This document shows, in pieces, positions 8,681 through 16,730 of a stretch of DNA of 64,000 bases (position 1 is the stretch's first letter; the number at the start of each line of letters is the position of its first letter). This stretch comes from Gynurincola endophyticus (GTDB lineage: Bacteria > Bacteroidota > Bacteroidia > Chitinophagales > Chitinophagaceae). The position numbers and the translations under genes were made by a program. The stretch spans positions 1-64,000 of the forward strand of contig NZ_RCWL01000004.1 of assembly GCF_003991195.1 (NCBI RefSeq), written 5' to 3'. The notes under the pieces were generated by a model. The model made no database searches, had not been told where the DNA came from, and saw only the letters and a program-made list of their open reading frames with translations.

Positions 8681-10067
8681 GAAACGGGAAACTAAATACG
8701 AAGTCATCGGTAAACAATTCGAAGAGCAGATTCTTACCGGTGTTTTGCAGGTGGGCCAGAAACTACCTTCAGTACGTAAGCTCACTGCAGAGTTTGACAT
8801 CAGTGTAAATACTGCCAGTAATATTTTCTGGTGGTTAGAGAAGAAGGGGCTCATTTATTCAAAACCTCAATCAGGTTATTTTGTATCGAATATCCCCGCC
8901 TTTAAGCAGGAATTACCTGCCATAACAGACCCGTTGCTGAAACCCTCTAACCTTTCGGCTGATGAGCTAACGGCTAAAGTAATGCATACCATCAACGCTA
9001 AAAATATAGTCAGGTTGTCAATCGGCCTCCCCGACGAAAGTTACCTGCCGATTGCAGCTTTAAAAAAAGGGTTGAATAAACACCTGACCAGTTTAGACTA
9101 TAACTCATTACAAGGTGCCGAACTGTTACGTAAAGCTATAGCACAGTATACTTATACCTGGGGTGGAAAAGTGAAGCCTAACCATATTATCAGTGCACAC
9201 GGCGCAATCGGAGCATTGGCACTGGCTTTAAAAACCGTTACCAAACCCGGTGATATCATCGCATTGGAAAGCCCCTGCTATTTTGGTTTACTACAGCTGG
9301 CGCAAAGCTTCGGGTTAAAAGTAATTGAACTGCCTTCGCACCCTACACAAGGAGTAGAATTGAAAAGCCTGGAGAAGATCATGCCTAAAATTGCAACGGC
9401 TATTTTTATTGCCAACTTTAATAACCCGATGGGCTCACTCATTCCTGATGAAAACAAACAAAAGATTGTAGAGCTGTTTCATGAACACGGCAAACCTGTT
9501 ATTGAAGACGACTTGTACGGTGATTTATATTTCAGCGGTTCAAGGCCCAGGCCGCTGAAATATTTCGATAAAAATGCGACCGTTATCTGGTGTGGTGGTT
9601 TTTCAAAAACACTTGCACCTGGCTTTCGGGTTGGTTGGATTGTGAATGAACAATACTTTGAACAAATTTTAAAAATCAAGTACTCTGATCAGATTGCTAC
9701 TGTCGGATTAGGCGAAAACGCTATCGGAGAATTTATCCTTTCGGGTAAATATGAAAAACACCTGAAGCAATTAAGAATGCATTTTCAGAATAATTATCAT
9801 CAATTGGTTGAAGCCATCTATAAACATTTTCCGGAAGGTACCAAACTCAGCCAACCGCAAGGCGGCATTTCGCTTTGGGTATCACTTCCTGAACACATCA
9901 ATACAGGTCACCTGTTTGAAAAAGCCCTTAAACAAAAAATTGCCTTTACACCGGGTCGTATTTTCAGTTTACAACATCAATATGAAAATTGTATGCGTTT
10001 CAATCTGGGACTTGAATTCGACAGCACCGTAGAAAAAGCCATACGAACCATTGGAAATCTGATTTAA
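8679..10067 (+). CDS. MocR-type regulator: GntR wHTH fused to PLP aminotransferase domain
   Basis: A 462-residue two-domain protein. Residues about 5-75 form a GntR winged helix (QILTGVLQVGQKLPSVRKL), and residues about 105-460 are a fold-type I aminotransferase with the PLP-binding lysine in CGGFSKTLAPGFRVGW and the NPMGSL region. MocR proteins control PLP, GABA, ectoine or drug-resistance genes using a bound aldimine as signal. The start is a TTG at 8679: no ATG or GTG lies in frame after the stop at 8658, and the winged helix needs these first residues. It is divergent from the GNAT gene, its likeliest target. Confidence 0.88.
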   Translation: MKRETKYEVIGKQFEEQILTGVLQVGQKLPSVRKLTAEFDISVNTASNIFWWLEKKGLIYSKPQSGYFVSNIPAFKQELPAITDPLLKPSNLSADELTAKVMHTINAKNIVRLSIGLPDESYLPIAALKKGLNKHLTSLDYNSLQGAELLRKAIAQYTYTWGGKVKPNHIISAHGAIGALALALKTVTKPGDIIALESPCYFGLLQLAQSFGLKVIELPSHPTQGVELKSLEKIMPKIATAIFIANFNNPMGSLIPDENKQKIVELFHEHGKPVIEDDLYGDLYFSGSRPRPLKYFDKNATVIWCGGFSKTLAPGFRVGWIVNEQYFEQILKIKYSDQIATVGLGENAIGEFILSGKYEKHLKQLRMHFQNNYHQLVEAIYKHFPEGTKLSQPQGGISLWVSLPEHINTGHLFEKALKQKIAFTPGRIFSLQHQYENCMRFNLGLEFDSTVEKAIRTIGNLI

Positions 10068-10084
10068 CAAAGCTGATTTTTAAG

Positions 10085-10092
10085 TAGTTTTG
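10085..10092 (+). promoter_or_regulatory. Candidate -7 promoter element of the helicase gene
   Basis: TAGTTTTG matches the Bacteroidota -7 consensus TAnnTTTG and lies 17 bases before the helicase ATG. No convincing -33 TTTG was found, so confidence is modest. Confidence 0.35.
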
Positions 10093-10109
10093 TACTTCAA
10101 TGTGTAGTA

Positions 10110-11843
10110 ATGGAATTGTCAGCAGAACAAAAAAAGATTATAGAAACGAATGAAAGTATTAAAATCAATGCCGTTGCCGGATCGGGCAAAACAACTACTT
10201 TAATTGCCTATGCTGCGTCCAGGCCTTCCAATGCACGTATACTGTACATCGCATATAATAAATCTGTACGATTAGAAGCAAAAAGGAAATTTGAAGCTGC
10301 CGGCTTACACCATGTAGTAATTGAAACCGCGCATTCACTGGCTTATAAAAATATTGTTTTTCAACACCGTTATGAAATCAAAGCCAGCGGTTATAAAGTT
10401 TCTGAAATAGCACAATTATTATCGCTGAAAAATACGGGCGACAAACACTCTGCTTATATCATTGCTAACCACATTCTGAAATTCGTACAACTGTTTTGCA
10501 ATAGCCAGGTTTTTAAAGTACAGGAATTGGATTATCTGAGTACCCTCGAAGAAGAAAGCTCTATCCAGTTCGTACAAACTCATTTTCCGTATATTCTTCA
10601 ACAAACCAGACTGTTTCTGGCCCGGATGGATAGAAATGAAATTCCGGTTACACACGATTTCTACCTGAAAAAATTTCAATTATCACGTCCGGTTTTAAAC
10701 TTCGATTATATATTATTCGATGAGGCACAGGATGCTTCAGCCTGTATGCTAGACATATTGAAATATCAGTTTGCAAAAATTGTTATGGTGGGCGATACCC
10801 ATCAACAGATTTATAGCTGGCGAAATGCAGTCAATTCACTCCAGAAAGTAAACTACCCTACGTTTCATTTGTCAAACAGTTTTCGCTTCAACGAAGCACT
10901 GGCACAGCTGGCATTTAAAGTATTAAACCGGAAAAAACATTTTGACGAAACACATTTCTGTAAAATATCCGGAAAAGGAAAACATAAGGTTATTAAAACA
11001 AGAGCTGTCATTGCCCGAACCAATCTCGGGTTGCTTACCATGGCAATTGAAGTAATGAAGAAAAACCCTTTGTTGAAAAAAATTCACTTTGAAGGACAAC
11101 TTAACAGCTACACTTATGCTGAAGACGGTGCCTCTTTATACGATGTGCTCAATTTGCAAAACGGCAAAAAAGAACATATCAGAGATATAGTGATTAAAGA
11201 AATGAACAGCATCGATGACCTGGAGAAATATATTGAAGATACAGAAGACGTACAACTCGGCATAATGGTAGAAATTGTGAAAGAATACGGAAATGATATC
11301 TTCACTTTATTGAAAGACCTTAAAGAATTACATACCGATGATAAAACCGGTGCTGAATGGATTTTTAGTACTGTGCATAAGTCGAAGGGGATGGAATACG
11401 ATCATGTGATTCTAACCAATGATTTTCTTACAGAAAAAGCCATCAAAGACATGGTGGAAGAAAGTGACCGGCCAATTAATCTCGAAGTAAAGCTCGGAGA
11501 AGAAATCAATCTTTTGTATGTTGCTATTACCAGAGCCAAAGTATTACTGGAGGTTCCGGAAAATCTTACACCGGTTGAGTTTGAAGCAAACGCTTCTATC
11601 AAAATAATTCAAACAAAATCCAAAAACAGCAGTACATCCTCTGCACCTGCACAAAAAATAAAAAAAGTATTCAGTCAGCCGAAACACAATTCATCACAAC
11701 AGAAATGGACAACCGAGTTAGATGCAGAATTGAGAAAGAGATATTTCAAGGGAGATTCTATTGCCGATCTGTCACATTTGTTCGGCAGAACAAAAGCGTC
11801 GATATGGTTACGCATCAAGAAACTCGGAATAGACCTGGAATAA
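10110..11843 (+). CDS. UvrD-like superfamily 1 helicase with C-terminal GcrA-like helix-turn-helix
   Basis: A 577-residue DNA helicase. Visible motifs are the Walker A loop AVAGSGKTTTL (about residues 21-31), Walker B LFDEAQDA (about 204-211), motif III GDTHQQIYSWRNA, motif V STVHKSKGMEYDHV and motif VI LLYVAITRAK. It is shorter than UvrD or PcrA (over 700 residues), with reduced 1B/2B insertions. Residues about 528-577 form an extra domain with the pattern W-T-x-E-L-D...YFKGDSIADLSHLFGRTK, similar to GcrA/homeodomain-like DNA-binding modules. That fusion suggests site- or structure-directed loading. It is likely a repair or recombination helicase, transcribed alone. Confidence 0.85.
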   Translation: MELSAEQKKIIETNESIKINAVAGSGKTTTLIAYAASRPSNARILYIAYNKSVRLEAKRKFEAAGLHHVVIETAHSLAYKNIVFQHRYEIKASGYKVSEIAQLLSLKNTGDKHSAYIIANHILKFVQLFCNSQVFKVQELDYLSTLEEESSIQFVQTHFPYILQQTRLFLARMDRNEIPVTHDFYLKKFQLSRPVLNFDYILFDEAQDASACMLDILKYQFAKIVMVGDTHQQIYSWRNAVNSLQKVNYPTFHLSNSFRFNEALAQLAFKVLNRKKHFDETHFCKISGKGKHKVIKTRAVIARTNLGLLTMAIEVMKKNPLLKKIHFEGQLNSYTYAEDGASLYDVLNLQNGKKEHIRDIVIKEMNSIDDLEKYIEDTEDVQLGIMVEIVKEYGNDIFTLLKDLKELHTDDKTGAEWIFSTVHKSKGMEYDHVILTNDFLTEKAIKDMVEESDRPINLEVKLGEEINLLYVAITRAKVLLEVPENLTPVEFEANASIKIIQTKSKNSSTSSAPAQKIKKVFSQPKHNSSQQKWTTELDAELRKRYFKGDSIADLSHLFGRTKASIWLRIKKLGIDLE

Positions 11844-12040
11844 TACTGCTACCCTTGCGAGTGATGCCAACTCATCGTTACGGATAAGATAATAATACAA
11901 ATTGATAAAATAATACTGAGATATTTTTATATCGTACTAATCGCCTAACTTAAAAGAATAATCTATAAAAGCAGTATAGCTCTGCCCTTCTGTTTATAGT
12001 TAGTTTTAGTTATATTAGATCACCTTAAATCTGATTATAT

Positions 12041-13507
12041 ATGCGATTGTTTTGCTCTTTTGTATTATTCATTTTTACTATTACTTTACTGGCATGCAAA
12101 AAAGATGAAGAAACACAGGTAGTTTCCGTTTCCTCCAACACAATTAACTTTGATGCTACCGGAGGAATGCAGGTTTTTGATATACAAACCAATGCTTCTT
12201 CATGGAATATCACTATTGAACCTGGTGGTGAATGGATTGAATTAAGTGCTTTGCAAGGATCCGGTAATAACTCGAATGTACAGGTAACCGCCTCCGAAAA
12301 TCCACTCCAAACAACCAGAACAGCTATTCTGAATATAAAAGCCGGCGATGCACTTCCGGTAAGAGTAACAATACAACAACAATCTTCTATCTACCCAAAC
12401 TATAATACGAATCCGATTGCAGCAGACATGACGGATATGAATAAAGACGCCACCGTGCTGGCGGCTGAAATGACCTTAGGCTGGAATCTGGGCAATACAC
12501 TGGAAGCCACCGGCGGAGAAACGGCCTGGGGCAATCCTGCTGCAACGATCGAACTGATTCAACGCGTTAAACAAAGCGGATTTAATGTGATCCGTTTACC
12601 CGCAGCATGGAATCAGTATGCAGATCAAACGACTGCCAAAATTAACATTACCTGGCTGAATCGCGTTAAACAAGTAGTTCAGTATTGTATAGACAATGAT
12701 CTCTATGTAATGTTGAATATACATTGGGACGGTGGCTGGCTTGAAAACAATTGTACGCCGGATAAAAAAGTAATGGTGAATGCTAAGCAAAAAGCTTTCT
12801 GGGAGCAGATTGCTACACATTTCCGTGACTTTGACCAACGGTTGTTATTTGCAGGAGCCAATGAACCAGCAGTGGAGAATGCAGAACAAATGGCCGTATT
12901 ATTGTCTTATCACCAAACATTTGTGAACGCTGTTCGCTCCACGGGTGGCAGAAATGCTTACCGTACTTTAATTGTTCAGGGGCCAACTACAGATATAGAA
13001 AAAACCAATCGTCTGATGAATGCATTGCCGGAAGATAAAGTAGCCCGACGCTTAATGGTAGAAGTACATTATTATACTCCCTGGAATTTTGCAGGGCTCA
13101 CCACTGACGAAACCTGGGGCAATCAATTCTACTACTGGGGCTACGGCAATCATTCTGTTACAGATCCATTACGCAACCCGACATGGGGCGAAGAGGCAAC
13201 TGTAGAAGCAGATTTCAAACTCATGAAACAAAAGTTCATTGATCAGAATATTCCGGTAATCATGGGAGAATACGGCGCACTTCGAAGAACCAACTTAACA
13301 GGAGACGCATTAGCCCTCCACCTTCAATCGAGAAACTATTATCTGAATTATGTTACAAAAAAGGCTATTTCCAATAAAATGATTCCTGTGTACTGGGATA
13401 ATGGTGTATTTGAAAACTCGGTTACCTTCGGTTTGATTAACCGTCAGAACAATACCGTAGCAGACCCTGACGCATTGAATGCAATGCTGACAGCCATACA
13501 ACCATAA
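12041..13507 (+). CDS. BACON-domain GH5 endoglucanase-like lipoprotein
   Basis: A 488-residue surface lipoprotein. The signal peptide ends in the lipobox LLAC, followed by KKDEE. Residues about 25-115 form a BACON domain (VSVSSNTINFDATGG, SWNITIEPGGEWI) and residues about 140-485 a glycoside hydrolase family 5 (cellulase-type) barrel. The catalytic acid/base is in FAGANEPA and the nucleophile Glu in VIMGEYGALRR; LGWNLGNTLEATGG is the typical GH5 start. It probably cleaves beta-1,4-glucans or related plant polysaccharides at the cell surface. No SusC/SusD pair is nearby, so it is not part of a classical polysaccharide utilisation locus. Confidence 0.88.
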   Translation: MRLFCSFVLFIFTITLLACKKDEETQVVSVSSNTINFDATGGMQVFDIQTNASSWNITIEPGGEWIELSALQGSGNNSNVQVTASENPLQTTRTAILNIKAGDALPVRVTIQQQSSIYPNYNTNPIAADMTDMNKDATVLAAEMTLGWNLGNTLEATGGETAWGNPAATIELIQRVKQSGFNVIRLPAAWNQYADQTTAKINITWLNRVKQVVQYCIDNDLYVMLNIHWDGGWLENNCTPDKKVMVNAKQKAFWEQIATHFRDFDQRLLFAGANEPAVENAEQMAVLLSYHQTFVNAVRSTGGRNAYRTLIVQGPTTDIEKTNRLMNALPEDKVARRLMVEVHYYTPWNFAGLTTDETWGNQFYYWGYGNHSVTDPLRNPTWGEEATVEADFKLMKQKFIDQNIPVIMGEYGALRRTNLTGDALALHLQSRNYYLNYVTKKAISNKMIPVYWDNGVFENSVTFGLINRQNNTVADPDALNAMLTAIQP

Positions 13508-13614
13508 TCAAAACAAACAGTTATATCTTCTTATGAATGAGGAAAATAAATACTTTTGATTTCCCTGAAACAATCCTTTAACAAATAAAAAGAAACATCT
13601 TTAACAGAAAAGTC

Positions 13615-13622
13615 TACCTTTG
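13615..13622 (+). promoter_or_regulatory. Candidate -7 promoter element of the tyrS leader
   Basis: TACCTTTG matches TAnnTTTG. It would start transcription close to 13628, directly before the leader-peptide ATG (13631) and about 165 bases before tyrS. No clear -33 element is seen. Confidence 0.4.
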
Positions 13623-13630
13623 CTTTGTCG

Positions 13631-13720
13631 ATGACAACTAACAAACACATATTACGTTTTCCTTTCTTCAATAATTATTATTTCCCGGCCACCGTTCGGG
13701 GAATCAATGTGTACTGTTAA
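13631..13720 (+). CDS. Tyr/Phe-rich leader peptide of tyrS (candidate)
   Basis: A 29-codon frame from ATG 13631 to TAA 13718-13720. Codons 10-18 read FPFFNNYYF, with consecutive TAT TAT at 13676-13681. The two Tyr codons end where the first arm of the leader hairpin begins (13681-13687). That is the placement expected if a ribosome waiting for tyrosyl-tRNA breaks this hairpin and frees 13694-13700 to pair with the terminator's 5' arm. The gene downstream is tyrosyl-tRNA synthetase, so the codon content matches the enzyme. Translation is unproven. It would be nearly leaderless if the promoter at 13615-13622 is real. Confidence 0.6.
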   Translation: MTTNKHILRFPFFNNYYFPATVRGINVYC

Positions 13721-13790
13721 TCACTCACCGTATATCATTTATTCAATATAATGAATGCCCGAACATCACAGTTCGGGCATTTTTATTTTT
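13681..13790 (+). promoter_or_regulatory. Transcription attenuator upstream of tyrS (candidate)
   Basis: Four pairing regions are visible. Region 1, TTTCCCG (13681-13687), pairs with CGGGGAA (13697-13703). Region 2, GTTCGGG (13694-13700), can instead pair with CCCGAAC (13758-13764). Region 3, ATGCCCGAAC (13755-13764), pairs perfectly over 10 bp with region 4, GTTCGGGCAT (13771-13780). A T-rich tract follows to 13790, seven bases before the tyrS ATG. Regions 2 and 4 share GTTCGGG, as in classical trp/phe attenuators. Inferred logic: charged tRNA-Tyr allows the terminator; ribosome stalling at the Tyr codons favours the antiterminator and tyrS expression. Confidence 0.6.
13755..13790 (+). terminator. 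Intrinsic terminator in the tyrS leader
   Basis: A 10-bp perfect stem (ATGCCCGAAC / GTTCGGGCAT) with a 6-nt loop, followed by TTTTATTTTT. It lies upstream of tyrS and downstream of the leader frame, so it would act as an attenuator rather than as an ordinary gene end. Confidence 0.8.
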
Positions 13791-13796
13791 ACTATC

Positions 13797-15005
13797 ATGG
13801 AACATACAAGCATTCTTAAACAAAACGTTGAAATCGTATTACCGGCTGACGGGCTGGAAAAAAAATTACAACAAGCTGCATCAGAAGGACGCAAGCTGAA
13901 AATTAAACTAGGATTTGATCCTACCGCACCGGATTTGCATCTCGGGCATGCCGTCGTATTGAAAAAACTAAAACAGTTTCAGGAGCTGGGACATGAAATC
14001 ATCATCATTGTTGGTAGTTTTACCGCCAGAATCGGCGACCCTACCGGCAAAAACAAAAGCCGTAAACCGTTAAGCAGCGAGGAAGTTCAACACAATGCCA
14101 ATACTTATATTAACCAGCTCTCAAAAGTGATTGATATAAATAAAACTACTATTTTGTTTAATGGCGACTGGTTAGATCAAATGAATTTTCCTGAAATTAT
14201 TCAGCTACTATCAAAGGTAACCGTCGCTCAATTGATGCACCGGAATGATTTCAACAAGAGATTTACAGAAAACACGCCCATTGCCCTGCACGAACTGGTA
14301 TACCCCATCCTGCAAGGCTTCGATTCTGTAAAGATTTCGTGTGATATCGAGATGGGCGGCACCGATCAGTTATTTAATTGTACTATGGGTAGGCAATTGC
14401 AGGAAAGCTTTAACCTGTCGCCTCAGATCGTGTTGTGCATGCCTTTGTTAAAAGGAACCGACGGAAAAGAAAAAATGAGCAAGTCTTTAAATAATATCAT
14501 CGGGCTCACCGATTCGCCCAACGAGATGTTTGGCAAAACCATGTCAATACCAGATACATTAATCAAGGAATTTATATACCTTACTACAGATTTTTCCATA
14601 CAGGATAAAGAGAAAATGAATAGATCCCTCCAACAAGGAGAAAACCCGATGACTGTTAAAAAGGAAATTGCAAAAAACATCATCCGTCAGTACCACTCTG
14701 TTGAAGCAGCAGAAGAAGCAGCTGCCTTTTTTCAGCATCAGTTTCAGAACAGGAATTTTGAGGAGAAACTATTCACCCCGGTACCACTGAATACTTTTAG
14801 TGCTACACAAAATGGTGAGCAGAACCTGTTGGATCTCTGCCATCAACTAAAACCAGCGCTGACCCGGTCGGCTGTCAGAAGGTTAATTCTGGGTGGAGGG
14901 ATACAGGTCAATGATACAAAAATAGTAGATCCGCTTGTAATGATAAAAATGGTGCACGGTATAAAAGTAAAGGTTGGGAAGAGAGATTTTTTTGAATTGG
15001 TTTAA
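13797..15005 (+). CDS. tyrS: Tyrosyl-tRNA synthetase
   Basis: A 402-residue class I aminoacyl-tRNA synthetase that charges tRNA-Tyr with tyrosine. It carries the HIGH-type motif in PTAPDLHLGHAVVLKKL (about residues 37-53), the KMSKS loop as KEKMSKSLNN (about 222-231) and a C-terminal S4 RNA-binding domain (about 335-402, LTRSAVRRLILGGG). Length and order match TyrZ-type bacterial enzymes. The frame is open to 13755, but that codon lies in the 5' arm of the leader terminator; the ATG at 13797, just after the T-tract, fits family N-termini. Expression is probably controlled by the attenuator described above. A strong terminator follows the gene. Confidence 0.95.
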   Translation: MEHTSILKQNVEIVLPADGLEKKLQQAASEGRKLKIKLGFDPTAPDLHLGHAVVLKKLKQFQELGHEIIIIVGSFTARIGDPTGKNKSRKPLSSEEVQHNANTYINQLSKVIDINKTTILFNGDWLDQMNFPEIIQLLSKVTVAQLMHRNDFNKRFTENTPIALHELVYPILQGFDSVKISCDIEMGGTDQLFNCTMGRQLQESFNLSPQIVLCMPLLKGTDGKEKMSKSLNNIIGLTDSPNEMFGKTMSIPDTLIKEFIYLTTDFSIQDKEKMNRSLQQGENPMTVKKEIAKNIIRQYHSVEAAEEAAAFFQHQFQNRNFEEKLFTPVPLNTFSATQNGEQNLLDLCHQLKPALTRSAVRRLILGGGIQVNDTKIVDPLVMIKMVHGIKVKVGKRDFFELV

Positions 15006-15043
15006 TAGATCATGAAAACATTCATCAATCCGGAGAAGCTGAA

Positions 15044-15080
15044 AATAAAGGTTGATCAAAATATGTATCAACCTTTATTG
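15044..15080 (+). terminator. Intrinsic terminator after tyrS
   Basis: AATAAAGGTTGAT pairs with ATCAACCTTTATT (13 bp) around a 10-nt loop, about 40 bases after the tyrS stop. Confidence 0.8.
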
Positions 15081-15234
15081 TATTTCTGTTGAGTTCATTG
15101 TCTGTTAAAAAAACTTGAGTAACAGATACTATAACACTAATGATCGTCGTTATATATATTCCCCTCTGAATTTCAAATCCCCTTTACAAGTTCTAAAAAA
15201 TCAAAACAGGGCCATTTTATACTAAAAAACGAAT

Positions 15235-15294
15235 GATTATCGTTAAATAGACCGATAAATCCAATAATCGCTAAAACAACCGATAATCACTAAA
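15235..15294 (+). promoter_or_regulatory. Repeated operator-like motif before the SatD-like gene
   Basis: Three related direct repeats end just before the start codon: GATTATCGTTAAA (15235-15247), AATAATCGCTAAA (15263-15275) and GATAATCACTAAA (15282-15294). CGATAA in opposite orientation also appears at 15253-15258 and 15281-15286. This arrangement suggests autoregulation by the C-terminal helix-turn-helix of the encoded protein, which is an inference. Confidence 0.4.
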
Positions 15295-15296
15295 AA

Positions 15297-15929
15297 ATGA
15301 GTTATTACGCCTTTTTAACCGGACATATTTTGAGAATGGAAGAGATTCCGACCCAACACTGGATGCATTCATTAAAAACAGTTTTAATGCAATTCGGACA
15401 TCAGGGAGCAGATTGGGAAATTTACAACAGTGACCACTTCTTATTAAAAACCCCTCCGAATCAGGCATTAGAAGCGATGCTACTGGTAAAGGCATATATC
15501 CGGCAACACAAAGGGCTCGACGTTAAGATCGGCGCCGGCATAGGAACCATTAACTATCACGGCAGTAAAATTTCTGAAGCCAACGGCTCGGCACATGAAT
15601 TTGCTGTACACTGCATAGAACAGATGAAGAAAGAAAAAATGTGTATCAAAACAGCCATGCCATCGTTCAATGAACAAATGAACATCATGTTGAAGTTATT
15701 AGGTACTTATACCGATAGCTGGACGACCAGTACTGCTCCTATTGTGGTAAAAGCACTCAGTACACCCTGGGCCAATCAACAACAACTGGCCAGGTTACTG
15801 AACTTCAAATCACAAAGCACCATCAGCGAAGCACTCAAAAGAGCAGGATATGAAGAAATCAAGCTGGTACTCGACTTCTACAAAAAGAATCTAAATGCTA
15901 TACAAATACTGGAACAGCAAGCGGCTTAA
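15297..15929 (+). CDS. SatD-family-like protein with C-terminal helix-turn-helix
   Basis: A 210-residue protein whose layout matches SatD-family proteins of Bacteroidota. It has an N-terminal ITGD-like strand (here FLTGH), then a WEIYNSDHFLLK segment, a nucleotide-cyclase-like core (VKIGAGIG, KISEANGSAHEF), and a C-terminal winged helix (about 155-205, QQQLARLLNFKSQSTISEAL). Many relatives sit next to a DUF3307 membrane protein, absent here. The role is unclear, possibly a signal-responsive DNA-binding regulator. Repeated motifs directly upstream suggest it controls itself. An intrinsic terminator overlaps the stop codon. Confidence 0.6.
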   Translation: MSYYAFLTGHILRMEEIPTQHWMHSLKTVLMQFGHQGADWEIYNSDHFLLKTPPNQALEAMLLVKAYIRQHKGLDVKIGAGIGTINYHGSKISEANGSAHEFAVHCIEQMKKEKMCIKTAMPSFNEQMNIMLKLLGTYTDSWTTSTAPIVVKALSTPWANQQQLARLLNFKSQSTISEALKRAGYEEIKLVLDFYKKNLNAIQILEQQAA

Positions 15930-15942
15930 TGCCGCTTTTTTT
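15920..15942 (+). terminator. Intrinsic terminator after the SatD-like gene
   Basis: AGCGGC pairs with GCCGCT over a TTAAT loop containing the stop codon, followed by a run of seven T. Confidence 0.8.
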
Positions 15943-16015
15943 ATGCCTATATTCAACAAATATGAATTATATTAGCAAACGTTAAATACATTATCGCCGA
16001 ATAATCATCACACAT

Positions 16016-16546
16016 ATGTTATCTACCAGGTATACCATTACAGAAGATCAGTTACTGATAGCCAAACTATACAATACCAGCACAAATCCGTCTATTAAAA
16101 AGAGAAGGCTGCTTTCGTGGCTCATGATTCCGGTTTTATATGGTGTACTCGGCTATATATTCTGGGCTAACGGAAGTGAAAAAATGGTTTACTTTTTTTT
16201 CGCTTTTAGTTTTTTATGGATCCTACTCTACCCTTTCTGGGAAGGAAACCGATTTAAAAAATCCTATAAAAACGGTTTAAAAAGAAGTTCAAAAGACATA
16301 CTGGATAAGGATAATGTAATTACTTTTGGCGATCAAATTACTATTGTATCCGGCGAACAAACCGAAAACTATACCTATCAGGAACTCAATCAACTGGTAG
16401 CAATTAAAAATTATGTATTATTCCTGTTTCCAAAAGAAAGAACAATAGCTGTACCACATGAAAAAATGCCAGATGAAATACTCCAGTTTTTACAAAAAGA
16501 AAAGAGTATTCCACTCACCGTTAGACCCGGCTGGAAGTGGAGATAA
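16016..16546 (+). CDS. YcxB-like membrane protein
   Basis: A 176-residue protein with two adjacent transmembrane segments (about 34-52 and 57-75) and a cytoplasmic C-terminal domain. The C-terminal part fits the YcxB-like pattern: a short beta domain with ENYTYQELNQLVAIKNYVLF and FPKERTIAVPHEKM. The family has no defined function. It follows the SatD-like gene but is separated by its terminator, so it is probably transcribed independently. Confidence 0.65.
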   Translation: MLSTRYTITEDQLLIAKLYNTSTNPSIKKRRLLSWLMIPVLYGVLGYIFWANGSEKMVYFFFAFSFLWILLYPFWEGNRFKKSYKNGLKRSSKDILDKDNVITFGDQITIVSGEQTENYTYQELNQLVAIKNYVLFLFPKERTIAVPHEKMPDEILQFLQKEKSIPLTVRPGWKWR

Positions 16547-16730
16547 AACCTCTCTTGTTTTATCATAATCATTTGATATTCTTAAAAGATCAATTGTCTA
16601 TCAAAATAGTCGTATATACAAACAGTTTAAAATCGTGTAAGGATAAAAGTGGTAACATATAGCTAATATTGTTAAAAAAATAGTTATTTATCATCCAATG
16701 ATGTACATTGTTGTGTAATTCAGCGTTGAG

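Noticed and set aside
13707-13751. Second short leader frame (14 codons, two Tyr codons) upstream of tyrS
   Set aside because: It overlaps the 29-codon frame, ends only three bases before the terminator arm and leaves no room for an alternative pairing, so the upstream frame fits attenuation much better.
13755-13796. Longer tyrS reading frame starting at 13755
   Set aside because: Its first 12 codons lie in the terminator hairpin and T-tract; the ATG at 13797 matches normal TyrS N-termini.
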